Origin: Mesostigma viride
Lineage: Eukaryota; Streptophyta; Mesostigmatophyceae; Mesostigmatales; Mesostigmataceae
NCBI GenBank assembly: GCA_009746045.1
Contig: RPFO01000213.1
Coordinates: forward strand, 9,728,025 to 9,792,024
DNA length: 64,000 nucleotides
Direction: 5' to 3'
Made by a program: the position numbers and the translations under genes. Each line of letters opens with the position of its first letter. Position 1 is the stretch's first letter. Below are positions 41,699 through 55,900 of this stretch, piece by piece. The notes beneath the pieces are model-generated. The model saw nothing but the letters and a program-made list of their open reading frames with translations, had not been told where the DNA came from and did not search any database.

Positions 41699-44600
41699 AT
41701 GGCTACGCCAGTTCCGAATCCTGCGGTTGAGGCCTTTCTGGCCAATCTTGCCCACCCTCCCTCGAAGGGGTCTTCCAATCCAGCAGGTAAAGGGCCGGAA
41801 AATTTTAGTTTGCAGTACGCCGATTTTTTTGTGAGCGCTATGTTTCGGAAATTATTCATGTATTATGTACTTCCTGGTGCTCGGCCCGATTATTGCTCGG
41901 CGTCTTCATGCCGCGGTCCTTTCAGGCGGCGATTTTGTGAAGCTTTTTGTCGGTTCCGTACCGAAGGCTCTCGACGATGACGAGGTGGGCCGCTTTACTT
42001 TGCCATTTGCTGTGTTGTTCTACCCCTGCATGCCTTGTGCTCACTAACAGGCTTGTGTCAAGCCAATTTAGCAATGGTGGCTTGCTGCACTCAGCTAGTT
42101 TACCGATGCAGGCAATGGTTACGTTGAACCTAACGTGTTCTGGTTGTGTTCTTTCAATCTTCTGCTTACCTCAGATCCGAGGTACTTTTGCCGAGTTCGG
42201 CACCGTTTTAGAGCTGGCGGTGATTCGGTCGCGGCCAAACACGACCCAAGGTGAGTTCGTCTCGTTATTGATAGATGGACAGGCACAAGTGCATTGACAC
42301 GCGCTACCCAGTGCGTCTGGTGTTAGAATTGCGTGCCCTAACTTAATTATTATGTTTTGATTTGTATATTTTACTTTGTGATTGGACCTTATTTTTTATT
42401 TGCGACGCCCATGCCATTAGCTAGCAGAGCAAATACGATGCCGAATTAGAAGAAAGTAAAATAAGGTGTTTAAAACAGTTCAAATGCTGGTGGGTTTTTC
42501 TACCCCGCAATGCATACCCCCCCCCCCCCCCCCTTGGGTCGGGTTGCTGGGCCAATGATAGCCCCATGCTGCTCCGCATCCAGGCTCAAAGAAGAGGAAA
42601 ATTTTTTCTTGCAAGCAGAACATATGCTGCCAAACCTCCGCAGGGACTTTGCTGATGAAGTGCTTTCGAATGTTTTGGCAGCATCATAGGCCATCTGTGC
42701 ATGCGGGGATAATGCTGTAGCACCCTTGGGATAAATGCTGTGGTGCCTATAGATGATTCTGTGGCACTGTAATGCTGTCCTTGCACCAGCAGCGTGCACT
42801 GTCCAAGAAACTACGGACTCGTGCTCATATGTTTCCAATGAGAATGGGCGCCCCGCCACCGCCAAGCATGCCGCCAGGCTGTGCGTGCGCTTATCCACCC
42901 GGTTTTGCCAAGAGGGGCAGGCCTGCTTAAACCACCCGCCTCCGCCATCGTTCTTTCCCCATAGATACAGAGAGCCTCCAATTTCTAGTCGGGCGCGTCA
43001 TCTTGCCGCTTTTGTTGTGGCTGTGGGCCAGGAAAGCGTGTCTGGCTATTAGTGCAGCGCTTTGGCTGCCCCCGGCATTCGTAGTAGTCTGGTACTTGCT
43101 TCTATCTAGGTCAGGTGGTGTGCATGCCATGACATTTGGCATGCTGCAGTTCCGTGGCCTTTCACGAATGAGGAGTGTGAAGATCAAGGGGAGATGTGGC
43201 GCGTGCATGTGAAGTTCATGGCAAGGAGCTTTGTTTGTGTTTTTGCATTGCCCATTCCACGATGTGTTTTTGGATCGTTGGCTTGTTGTACGTTCTTTCT
43301 CCTGGCCGGCCATGACCCCAAAGCCTGTCTTTTTCCCTACTGGTATCGCTTGGCAAGAGATTCTTGTTCCCATGCACGATGTTGATGTGCTCTTCTTTCC
43401 TTCGCAGGGTAGTCCTGGTATCGTTTTCATTTCAGTCCTGGTTGCAGCAGTCCAGCCAAGCCTTGCCTTGGTCGCTCTGTCTGGTTTTCTTCGGTTTGGT
43501 TCACAGCCAGGTGTTGTGCTTGAGCCTTTCAATGCCACGTGGTTGGATGCAGCATAGACGGTTGCCGCGTGGCCTGTTTGCCTGCATTCTTGCTTGGATG
43601 GTTCCTTACATCTCGGTGTCGACAGTGGGTGTGCTTTATATTTGTAGTGCATTGGCTAGTTATTGTGCTTTGTATATATTTATAGTGCATGGCTTTGACC
43701 CCTATGGTGCATGCGGCTTCAGTGAACGCCACGCATAGTGCATGGCAGAGCCTTGAGAGCCTTGCCCAGAGGGGTTGGGGTTGGCTTCCCATAGTGTTGG
43801 CCCCCCTGGCCCGGTCTCCTTTCGTCGGCTAAGACAGCAACGGCGTGGGTCCCAGATTGTTTTCTTGGATGGGAGTCGTGTCTTTCATGGGTGTGCATGC
43901 CTCGCCACGTAGCATGCATGCCTGGCCACACAGCGTGCATGCCTCGCCACACAGCATGCATGCCTCGCCACATAGCATGCATGCCTCGCCACACAGCGTG
44001 CATGCCTCGCCACATAGCATGCATGCCTCGCCACACAGCATGCATGCCTCGCCACACAGCGTGCATGCCTCGCCACATAGCATGCATGCCTCGCCACACA
44101 GCGTGCATGCCTCGCCACACAGCATGCATGCCTCGCCACACAGCATGCATGCCTCGCCACACAGCGTGCATGCCTCGCCACACAGCGTGCATGCCTCGCC
44201 ACGTAGCATGCATGCCTCGCCACACAGCATGCATGCCTCGCCACACAGCGTGCATGCCTCGCCACATAGCATGCATGCCTCGCCACACAGCATGCATGCC
44301 TCGCCACACAGCGTGCATGCCTCGCCACATAGCGTGCATGCCTCGCCACACAGCCTGCATGCCTCGCCACATAGCATGCATGCCTCGCCACACAGCGTGC
44401 ATGCCTCGCCACATAGCATGCATGCCTCGCCACACAGCGTGCATGCCTCGCCACATAGCATGCATGCCTCGCCACATAGCATGCATGCCTCGCCACACAG
44501 CATGCATGCCTCGCCACACAGAGTGCATGCCTCGCCACATAGCATGCATGCCTCGCCACGTAGCATGCATGCCTCGCCACACAGCGTGCATGCCTCGCCA

Positions 44601-47600
44601 CACAGCGTGCATGCCTCGCCACACAGCGTGCATGCCTCGCCACATAGCATGCATGCCTCGCCACACAGCATGCATGCCTCGCCACATAGCATGCATGCCT
44701 CGCCACGTAGTGAGTTGGGATCATGGTCTTCTCGGCTGTCTCGTGGTACCTCTCTTGTTGTCCGCGTGCCATCGAAGTTCGAAACGCTGCTTGTAGGGCA
44801 TGCCCAGTGGATGCCACTTCGGCACCTCTGTTTCCAGCTATGTTCCGTCCACACATTGTAATGGAATGGGCATGTTTACACAGCACATCGATTTTTTGGT
44901 TTACATTGCCTCTCAGGATGTGTTCACCTCTCACCCAAGTTTTTGGTCGTGTCACTTTTTGGTGTTGTGATGGGCTCTCTGATTGCATGTGTGGTCTGCT
45001 GGTGCATCGCGCCTACATCCTGTTGCATTTTGAGTGGAGGTAGTAGCCACCAACGAGATTCCAGTGATACCGTAGCAACGCGCCGTTTGCCATGAATGAG
45101 TGCTGAGGGCAGTGGGCGTGCTTTATGTCGGCATGTACGCCTTGTTTCCAATCGCATGGACCTGTGGCTTGGGAGCCCCCTGTACCTTTTTTTAAGTAAT
45201 CAGTTTGTGCCTGTTTTTTGTGCTCAAGTGCTCAGTGGCAGGCTCACTGTTTTCTGTTGTTTTTGAATCACGCTCAATGTCTTCTGTCGGTTTAAACACG
45301 AGTTGGGGCAAGTAAACTGGTCTGCCATCGGTGGATCATCGCTGCTTTGGGCTTGTTCGATTTTGGACTTTCGTGGAGTGGTGGTGGAGACTGCATGCCG
45401 TGGTGCTGGAAACTGCATGGTCTCAAGCCCCAAGTGCAATTGTCCCAAGTGAATGGGTTGCGTCCACTAGGGCACTCAGCTGAATGAAGGCATGCTCTCC
45501 ACACGTCAGACGTTAGCCCCCGCCTATGGTGTGAGGCCAGCCTTTCTTTCCGCGCGCTGCCCCATGCGATCGTTTCAAATGATCAGTCCCCTCATTTGTG
45601 ATGGCTTCATCATTTATGGCAGTCCGCTCATGTATGCTGGCTTCTCATCGGCCTTGGAGGGTTGATAATGGGGCGCGTGGTGGAGTGGTCTCAGTGCTTA
45701 GACTTGGTGACACACTTGTTGTCGATCGCGTGCTTACAATCAAGGGATCGAGCGGGCACTCTTTTATTGAAATGGCCTCTCCTCAGATCTTTTTTGGTCA
45801 AGGGATCAGACCGACTCTTGTTTCTTGGAATGGACTCTCTTCAGCTCTTTCTAGATTACTCCCCCTCTGTCGTGCGCGTTTGGTGCACATTAGATGTCAA
45901 TGCCTGCCTGCATGGCACTGCCTCGAATGGCTAAAGGCTGACCTTTTGCATACTTTCATACGCCACAGTGACCTGGGAGGGCCATGTGCGAGTTTGGCTC
46001 GGCAGACACCGTTTGCCATTCCCGATCCATTTCCGTCGCAAATACTTCACCAGCCCGCGTAGCCCCGTGAGTGCGACATTGTCTCGTATGATGGCGGGGC
46101 TGAATGATCGTGGCGGTCCCTACTGGCATGCTGTATGGTGCCATGAAATGAAGTTTCCAACTGCCATGCAATGGTGTGAGACTCTCCTGCATGGTGCATC
46201 ATGAGGTTAGACCCTGGAAATGCCGGTTCTCTGAAAATGCCATTTTCATTTCCTCATCATTTTTCTGGTTCCTTTTCAGCTTTCCCATGGTTTTTGACGG
46301 ACGCGGTAGATGATGTACTTGACACGAATACACTGTTCCGAATCTATTGCTTTGGTTGGGCCTGGTCATGCTCACACGTCTCAGAGCTTGCGGCTGTTTT
46401 TTCTGGTTCTTACCAGCACACCTTTTCATAAAATGAGGGCAGCCACGGCATCCAACGCTGCCGCACAAATGTCCTTCTACACACACAAATTGTTTTAAAA
46501 TGTATTCCTTCTTTTTGCATGTCCATTTGGAGACAAGCCTCCGATCAAAAACAACTCCCTAGCTCAACACTGGAATGCTAGCAAAACGGACCCGGTTTGA
46601 CTTGCGTGCTGGAATGGCATGGCCCTAGGCCGCCGGCAGCTTTGTCATTATTTCTTTTGCATCTGGCTGCCTCCTTCATTTGTTTGCATCTGCCGGACGT
46701 CACAAGCCTGTAGACATCACACCGGCACTGACAACGTGGCTGCGTTGCGAAGGCACCAGAGTTATTGGAGCTGTCCGTTGAGGAGCTCACCAGGGCTAAG
46801 AATAATGGAATGGTCCGAGAACCGTAAGCGTAGTCCAGACACCAAAATGGATTACCAAGCAAACGAGCGTGTGTTTCTGCTCTGTTCCATTCTGCTCTGC
46901 TCCAAGTACATGGCGCATCCCGTATTGACTCAACACCTTGGGCATGCATTCTATGTCATATGCATTGTGTATACCTTTCCTGCTGTTATATGCCGTATAT
47001 ATACACGCATATGTGTCATTACCTGGCCGCTTCCATCCCTTAACTGCAGGCTGCGCGTTTGTCAAGTATCCCACGATGGCGGAGGCGGAGGCGGCTATCA
47101 AGGCGCTGCACAACCAGAAGACCCTCCCGGGGGTGAGTGGGCACGCTAGCAGACGAGAGGAGGGTGATGGGAGAATGGCAACGGGTGATGAGATGAGGAG
47201 AGAGGGATGGAAAGGAGAAGAGGGCCATAAGAGAATAGCAGAGGGTGGTATGAGATGAGGAGAGAGGGATGGAAAGGATGAGATGAGGAGAGAGGGATGG
47301 AAAGGATGAGATGAGGAGAGAGAGATGGAAAGGAGAAGAGGGTGATGAGAGAAGGGGGTCGCAGTAGAGGGTCACAAGGGGTCAGCAAGCGGTGTGCCGG
47401 GGGCAGTTGCGGCATCCCATCAGGGGCCCAGGTCTCGGCTGTGCAGGCAAACGGATGTGGGATGTCACTGATGGGCAGGCAGGGGCCTTGGCTAAACAAT
47501 GGCTGTGACCTGTGGTGTTCGTGTTGATCTAGGTTGTGTTATAGAGGGGTATCCGCGCCAGATCGATAGAGGGTGTGCTGAGCATAGTGTCATGACCCGA

Positions 47601-50600
47601 TGTTTGTCATCTCAGCCACCATTTCCTAAATTGCTCGGCCACAATCTCCTATATATCTCGGCCACCATTTCCTCTATATCTCGGCCACCATTTCCTATAT
47701 ATCTCGGCCACAATTTCCTCTATATCTCAGCCACCATTTCCTCTATATCTTGCTTTGTAAAAGGGTGTATCTTGAGGAGGGAGTTGTATGTGGATGTTGC
47801 CATGTTCACCTGCGTGCACCTGCTAGTTTGGCAGTCTCCAGCACGCTGTCTTCATGGGTTTTCCTACAGTTTTTTTCCAATGACATTATCAAGCCTAACT
47901 TCGTGTCTGCAGTTGGGAGGGTGTCAGCCTGCTGCTGGTGTGTGGAAAATGGCAGCTCGATGATTGGCTTGCGCCTGTTTTCTCGCGTGCGCACGAGTGG
48001 TTGTGTTGCCTTGTGGTTGTTTCTGGCGCAGGCTACATCGCCCATGCAAGTGCGTCTGGCTGATGGGGAGAGGGACCGACTGGGTGAGTGTTTGGTCTTG
48101 GGAATGTGGGAACCTTTTGGCATGTCTTGCCTTGTGTAGGCATCGCCGTGTGCATGGGTGCTGGCCCGTTTGGTGCCTCTTGCTGCATATGGCTGTCGAT
48201 TGCTGCCTGTGGCTGCCCATGGCTGCCCGTGGCTGCCCGTGGCTGCCAGTGGCTGTCGTGGCTGTCGTGGCTGTCCTGGCTGTCGTGGCTGCCCGTGGCT
48301 GCCCGTGGCTGCCCGTGGCTGCCCGTGGCTGCCTCGTGCTGCCTTAGCTGCCCTGTTTTACAGTAAGATAGAATAGGTAGAATTTCACTGGCCAGCGGCC
48401 TGGCATCGTTCCCTGCATCCGCTTCCATGCCCCGTTGATTTCGACGCCTGCGTCTCCCCATTTATATCAAGTGCCTCCATTGTTGCTTTCTGTTTTCTCT
48501 TGCTCCTCCCCCCTGGCAGGCCTGGGCCCCCTGCAGGAGCACAAGCTGTTTGTGGGCTCTTGCTGCAGGACCGCGACAGAGGAAGACATCAGCAAGGTGA
48601 GGACGACATCATCTTTGTGAGCGTGCGATGTCGATAATGTTTCTTTGTACAGCTTTGTTTTTACAGTTTGCTAGACATATTTTGCCGGTTCCATATATCT
48701 TTTGTGTCTGTGTGCTGCCTTATCTATGTGGTGTTGTCTTGTTTTTATGTGTTGTCTTATCTTTTTGCACCGACTGCTTACATCTCACCATCTCCTCTAC
48801 TCTATGTGTCGTATCTGTTGTACCCCTCCCCATCACTCCATGTATTCACTTGACCTTTACTTGTGCTGCGCTTTCCTTTTGTCCTGCTTCATTCCTGCAT
48901 TCTTCTTCCCTGTCTGCCGGTCCGTTGTCTATATTGTAAAAAACTTTTCATGGCCATTCACCTGTTTGTTTGCTCTACCCTCCCTGCCTCTATTCACCCT
49001 GTTTGTTAGCTCTACCCGCCCTGCCTATATTCACCTGTTTGTTTGCTCTACCGGTTCTGCCTCTTTGGCTGACCGTATCCCCCCCCCCCCCCCCCCCACA
49101 CACACGCACCCACCACCACCACCACCACACCACGGGCAACCTGACCCCGACCGCGCACCCACCGTGGGCCAGCTCTTCTCCAAGTTTGGCAAGGTCGAAG
49201 ACGTGTACATCATGCGGGACCTGATGAAGCAGAGTCGAGGTAGGCCAGTGCGCCACACGGTGTGCGGAACGCTGTCTGCCTTGAGGGGCTACTCTATGGG
49301 CCACTTTATGGGGCACTCTATGGGCCACTTGATGGGGCACTCTATGGGCCACTGTATGGGGCACTGTATGGGCCACTCTTTGGGGCAGTGTATGGGCCAC
49401 TGTATGGGCCACTGTATGGGCCACTGTATGGGCCGCTCCATATGGCACTGTATGGGCCACTATAGGGCACAGTATGGGCCTCTGTTTGCGTGCTTATATG
49501 GGTCACTGTATTCTTGCTTATATGAGCCTCTGTGTGGTTGCCTTGGTGGCCCATTGCTCATGTGCCGAGAATGGGCCATTGTGTGTGGATCGCGTGCGTG
49601 CGTGCCGTGGTCAATGCCACAGTACATGCACGCTGAATGATACTCTCACAAAACACAGGGTGGGGGTTGGGGTGAGGGTGAGGGTGAGGGTGGGGGTGGG
49701 GGTGGGGGTGGGGGTGGGGGTGGGGGTGGGGGTGGGGTGGGGGTGGGGGTGGGAATGGGGGTGGGGGTGGGGGTGGGGTGGGGGTGGGGGTGGGGGTGGG
49801 GTGGGGTGGGGTGGGGGTGGGGGTGGGGTGGGGGTGGGGGTGGGGGTGGGGTGGGGGTGGGGTGGGGTGGGGTGGGGGTGGGGTGGGGGGCATGTGTGTG
49901 TATGCAAAGTGATATTGCAGTTTTGCCGTTGGTACATGGTCTTTCGCCAAGGCCGGAAACACCTTCCTACCACGTGATTGAACCACTATCACGCTCGTCA
50001 AGGTCTCTTTTGTTTACATGTTTTTTATTCTCCCGGGGGGGGCCAGCTGCCAGCTGGCAGGAGAAGATGGCGGCCTGTGGAGACGCCGTTATCTCTTCCC
50101 CTTGACCACGGTGAAAATTTCATGCGGTCTTCTGCTCTGTCTCATTCGTTTTTTTGTTGGCCCCGTTGCATGCATCTTCTCTGTCTGCCCCGGTTGCGTT
50201 GCGCCCACATTGCGTGCAGGCTGCTGCTTTGTCAAGTTCAACGACAAGGAGGCAGCGATGAACGCGATCCAGGAGTTCAATGGGGTGTACACCATGCCGG
50301 TACGCAGGGTCACTGTAGCAGTGAGGGGCGTGTACTGTCGTGGCAAGGGGGGGGTGTTCCTCATGCCAGTAAGCATGGGGGATGGTCGTTGGTGGCATGC
50401 GTTTTTGAATTTCTGTCAACATGGGCATGCGTGCATTTGGCGTAATATTGTTGCAATAGCAATAGCAGCAATAGTAATTCGGGCACTTTGTAGTACCAGC
50501 AGCCATCACAAGCGCCTGGCCGTTCAACACAAGCTGCAGTGTAGGTTGCTGAGCCACTGCTGCTGTTGTAACATTATTAAAAGGCTTGATTTTCTTCCGT

Positions 50601-52845
50601 TTCGATGCCCTGTTTGCACGTGAGAGCCACTGACACGCCTTGGTTGGGTTTCATGGAGACGCCTGAACACTCTAGCATGCTTGCTGTTTTCTCAACGCTA
50701 CTTGTATGGCATGGTTGCAGGGCGCCGATGGGCCCCTGCAGGTGCGGTTTGCCGACCCAAAGCGCAAGCCGGGTGAAGAGCGGTGAGTGCATTTTATCCT
50801 GCATGGGTTCATGCTTCAAACTCTAAAGACAAGCTTGGTAGCGCCCCCGGCCTCAGTCTGCGCATCTATCACGGCGATCGCATACTTGCTTTTGTCATCT
50901 GTCAACGATGTGTAACTTTTGTCATGTGTCAACGAGGCTTGTGCGCGTTCATCCGGCTCCTGCGCAGATGTAGTGTGCTTGAGGCTTCAATTCCATCAAC
51001 GTGTTCCTGGCAGCGCGCATGCGTAGCACTAGAAGTATGAAAGGAATAATCAATGTTTGGTGTGTGTGTGTGTGTGTGTGTGGTGGTGGTGGGGGTATTT
51101 AAATCGAATTAACATTAGCCCCTGCACATTGTTGCATGATTCTGCGGCTTGTTGCCGGCTTTTGATTCGTGTTCCATCATGGCTTGCTGAGCAAGTCGTG
51201 AGGTGACCTACGTCTCCTCCGAGAATGTGGCGGGTGGCCCCCTGCTATACACGTTCCCATGTTCATCTATGGCTGAAGGGGAAACTACAGTGGGAGAGTA
51301 GAAGGGGACACAACAACATATGCTACGATACTAGTTTTATGTACTACAGTATAGTAGTTGAAGGGGAGACAACAACATATGCTACGGTACTAGTTTTATG
51401 CACTACAATATAGTAGTTGAAGGGGAGACAACAACATATGCTATGATACTTGTTTATGTACTACAATATAGTAGTTGAAGGGGAGACAACAACATATGCT
51501 ACGGTACTAGTTTTATGCACTACAATATAGTAGTTGAAGGGGAGACAACAATATATATGCTACGATACTAGTTTTTTTTAACTACACTGTAGTAGGACAG
51601 TAGAAGGGGGGACTACACGCGGGCTGGGTGAGCTTTGGGGGGCATGCGGAACAATCGTTGTGGCGCCATCCCCCAGTAGCAAGAGAGGTCCTGTTGCTGA
51701 GATCAGGTTGCAATGTTGCTGAAATCAGTTAGCAATGCCCCGCCCTGCCTTGTCTTGTCATCACGGCTCTCGTTATTCTACCGGTTGTGCTGCAGGGGCC
51801 CTGGCGGCATGGGAATGATGCCCCAGTTCCAGGGGGGCATGCAACGCCCGTTTATGCCAGGGGGGATGATGGGCGGGATGGGACCGAGGTATGTGCTGCC
51901 CTTGGCCGCGCTTGTTGGTGTTCTGGTTCTACCCACTGGTTTTAGACCTGTGGACGTCCTGTTCAGACTTTGCCTGGCGACTCGTGGTTGTGCCCACTCT
52001 GCAGTACTGGCATCCGCGGTAGATGATGGGTTGGCAGCTATCCATGTTTGCACTCAAACAAGGACAAGGCGGGTGCTCATGCTGTAGTATGCAAATAGGC
52101 TTGGTGGTGATTTTTATGAGGCTGGGTGTCCTTATGGGATGGGGACACTAAATACTAAGGGAAACTACATAATGTTGTTACATAATGTTGTTGCGACACA
52201 TCTCCCGGCATGTCTCCCCTGTCCTCGGGATCCCTGTCTCGCGATTGAGTTCGCCCCCCTTCTCTGAATGCCCAGGGTTGTTTTTAGGTCATGCATAAGG
52301 TGTGGCACTTGGGCACGCCATTCCCCAGCAGTAGAACCCTGGGGCACGGAAGGAGACTGACAAGTTCAGGTTTGGCAGTCGTGGAGGTTGTTGATGCTGT
52401 CGCGCAGAGCTTGGCTAGCGTCGCCTTCTTCCCACATCATCCTGCATTGCCTTGGACATCGTCCTGTGCCTCCAGTTTCGCCTCCATGAATGTACCTGTG
52501 CCTAGCGAAAGAACTTCCTGCACCTGACGACCTTCAGCGAGGCCACATATCAACCCCTCGTGCCCTTACTAGAAACCTTCGCGGCGGACCCAACCCTCAT
52601 CTCCCACTGCCAGGAATGCGGAACCCAAAAAATGAGGGTTGGAACCCAAAAAATCTGCACAGCCGGTGATGTGGCCCTACCTCTCACCCCCATAACCCAA
52701 CCCCTCAGGAAGCTCAGCCCCTTCCTCAGAAAATCCGTTTTCCTCCCTCCCTTTTGCCCCCTTTCTGCCCCCATGTTGGGCCCAGAACCCGGATCGCTCC
52801 CCTGATGGCTACTGATGGTACCCTGTTCCTGCGCCCCCTTGCTTG

Positions 52846-52907
<62 letters not shown>

Positions 52908-55900
52908 TACCTGCACTCGTGCGCGACGCCTGTGCGTGGTTGTGTGTATGTTTCTGCCCCTTGCCGTGCCTTTTTGTCATCGCCACCCATGTCCCTGGCA
53001 TCCCGCACACGCTGCGCTCACACGAACACGCACACACATGGATGTCTCCGCCTGGGGTACATCTCGGCACCCCCCTGGAAATGCCGCGCATCTCCATGGA
53101 TTTTCGCGCCCTCAACTCGCATGATGGATGGGTCCTGGGCTTCAGAGGAATGATGATGGGCCCGGGCGGCCCGATGTGGCGAGGCATGGGGGGGGGGATG
53201 GGCATGGGGGGCGGCATGGGCATGCCCGGTGGACCAGGGGGCATGATGGGGCCCAGGGGCCCTGGCATGGTGAGTGAGCCTGCTCCCAGGGATGGGAGTG
53301 GACAAGGCGTTGTTGTGGATAGATGTCCCGTCACAGCTTGAAATATCTAGTTTGATGTTGGAGGCCGGTTACTTTTCCCTTGCGACGCTGCTGTGGTGTT
53401 CCGTTTGGTTCGACTTCCTTGAAATTGTTTGGAAGATGGGCGTGTGCTGACCTGTTGTCTGTTTTGCCTGGCTCTGCCTGCTGTTTCGCCTGCTTTTGCT
53501 GTTCTGGTTATATCCTGGCCACACACGCCCTGCCCTTGCATTTTTTCCTCAACCCCAATGGCCGCCCACCCCTTCCTCCCTCTCGTCCACCAACCTTTCC
53601 ACCCATGGTTCCCATCACATGCCATCCCTCCGTCCGCGGTCACCTTCCCCAACCACCCCACCCCACACCACCGCCCCCCAACCACACCACCCGACACCAC
53701 CGCCCCCCAACCACACCACCCCACACCACCGCCCCCCAACCACACCACCCCACACCACCGCCCCCCAACCACACCACCCGACACCACCGCCCCCCAACCA
53801 CACCACCCCACACCACCGCCCCCAACCACACCACCCGACACCACCGCCCCCCAACCACACCACCCACACCACCGCCCCCAACCACACCACCCGACACCAC
53901 CGCCCCCAACCACACCACCCACACCACCGCCCCCCAACCACACCACCCGACACCACCGCCCCCCAACCACACCACCCGACACCACCGCCCCCAACCACAC
54001 CACCCGACACCACCGCCCCCCAACCACACCACCCGACACCACCGCCCCCAACCACACCACCCGACACCACCGCCCCCCAACCACACCACCCGACACCACC
54101 GCCCCCAACCACACCACCCCACACCACCGCCCCCCAACCACACCACCCGACACCACCGCCCCCAACCACACCACCCCACACCACCGCCCCCAACCACACC
54201 ACCTGACACCACCGCCCCCAACCACACCACCCGACACGCCTTCCCCCAACCACCCCACCCGACACCACCGCCCCCAACCACACCACCCGACACCACCGCC
54301 CCCAACCACACCACCCCACACCACCGCCCCCAACCACACCACCCGACACCACCGCCCCCAACCACACCACCCACACCACCGCCCCCCAACCACACCACCC
54401 GACACCACCGCCCCCCAACCACACCACCTGACACCACCGCCCCCAACCACACCACCCGACACCACCGCCCCCCAACCACACCACCCGACACCACCGCCCC
54501 CAACCACACCACCCGACACCACCGCCCCAACCACACCACCCGACACCACCGCCCCCAACCACACCACCCGACACCACCGCCCCCAACCACACCACCCGAC
54601 ACCACCGCCCCCCAACCACACCACCCGACACCACCGCCCCCAACCACACCACCCGACACCACCGCCCCCAACCACACCACCCACACCACCGCCCCCAACC
54701 ACACCACCCCACACCACCGCCCCCAACCACACCACCCCACACCACCGCCCCCAACCACACCACCCACACCACCGCCCCCCAACCACACCACCCGACACCA
54801 CCGCCCCCAACCACACCACCCGACACCACCGCCCCCAACCACACCACCCGACACCACCGCCCCCAACCACACCACCCGACACCACCGCCCCCAACCACAC
54901 CACCCGACACCACCGCCCCCCAACCACACCACCCGACACCACCGCCCCCAACCACACCACCCCACACCACCGCCCCCAACCACACCACCCGACACCACCG
55001 CCCCCAACCACACCACCCACACCACCGCCCCCAACCACACCACCCGACACCACCGCCCCCCAACCACACCACCCGACACCATCCCATCCGCCGCGACGCC
55101 GCGCAATTCCTTGCCCATTCCGGGATGGACGTTTCCGATCGACCACTCTGGCGGCATCTGAACGCAGGACTCGCACCAGCAGCAGCAGTATCCGCAGCAG
55201 CAGCAGCAGCAGCACCATCAGCAGCAGGTAAAGAACAATGCAGGGCATGCAACTTGTCGGGCCAGTAATGCCGGGGCCTTGTTCGCACACCCTTGCGGCT
55301 GGTCCTTTTCCGAGGGTGTGTACTTGGTGCCACAAACATGCGTCCCATTGCGTTTCCTGGTTGACTTCCGTGGTATGCACGGTCTTAACCTGCCCGTGAT
55401 CCTGACGCTTGGGCCATCCTTTGTTGTCAATTGCCTATGCTTGCCAAGGGCCTATGCTTGCCAAGGGCCTATGCTTGCCAAGGGCCTATGCTTGCCAAGG
55501 GCCTATGCCTGCCAAGGGCCTATGCTTGCCAAGGATGCTAGTTCAGGGGGCAGCGAACAAGTATGTGTGGTTTTTTCTATGTCATGAATAACAATGAAAT
55601 GTCAAAGGCCCAATAGTAGTGTATCGAGGCCACGGGAATCCCCTCTCATTGATATGAGGAATCCCACATATGGTGCAAGTACGCCGCCCCTCCCTGGCAG
55701 CCAGGGAGCGCCCCTGCTGCTTTCTTGGTATGTTTGAAGTTGCATATGCATGCACGACTGGACTTTTGGCACGCCAGCTTCCAAACTAGAGAGTTTGTGG
55801 CATGGGAGCAGAGGGTGTGCTTGGACAGTCTCATTTCTATTTCCCCCGACCCCTCCCCACCCCTTGTTTTGGGTAGTTTCTTCGTCTTTGGGTCATTGCC

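Noticed and set aside
43719-44988. ORFs of 300-367 codons on both strands with seven-residue repeats
   Set aside because: Produced by the 21-bp minisatellite, whose period is a multiple of three. It lies inside intron 3 of a well-supported gene.
53347-55380. ORFs up to 677 codons, Pro/Thr/His-rich or Gly/Val/Trp-rich
   Set aside because: All arise from the 28-bp minisatellite within intron 11.
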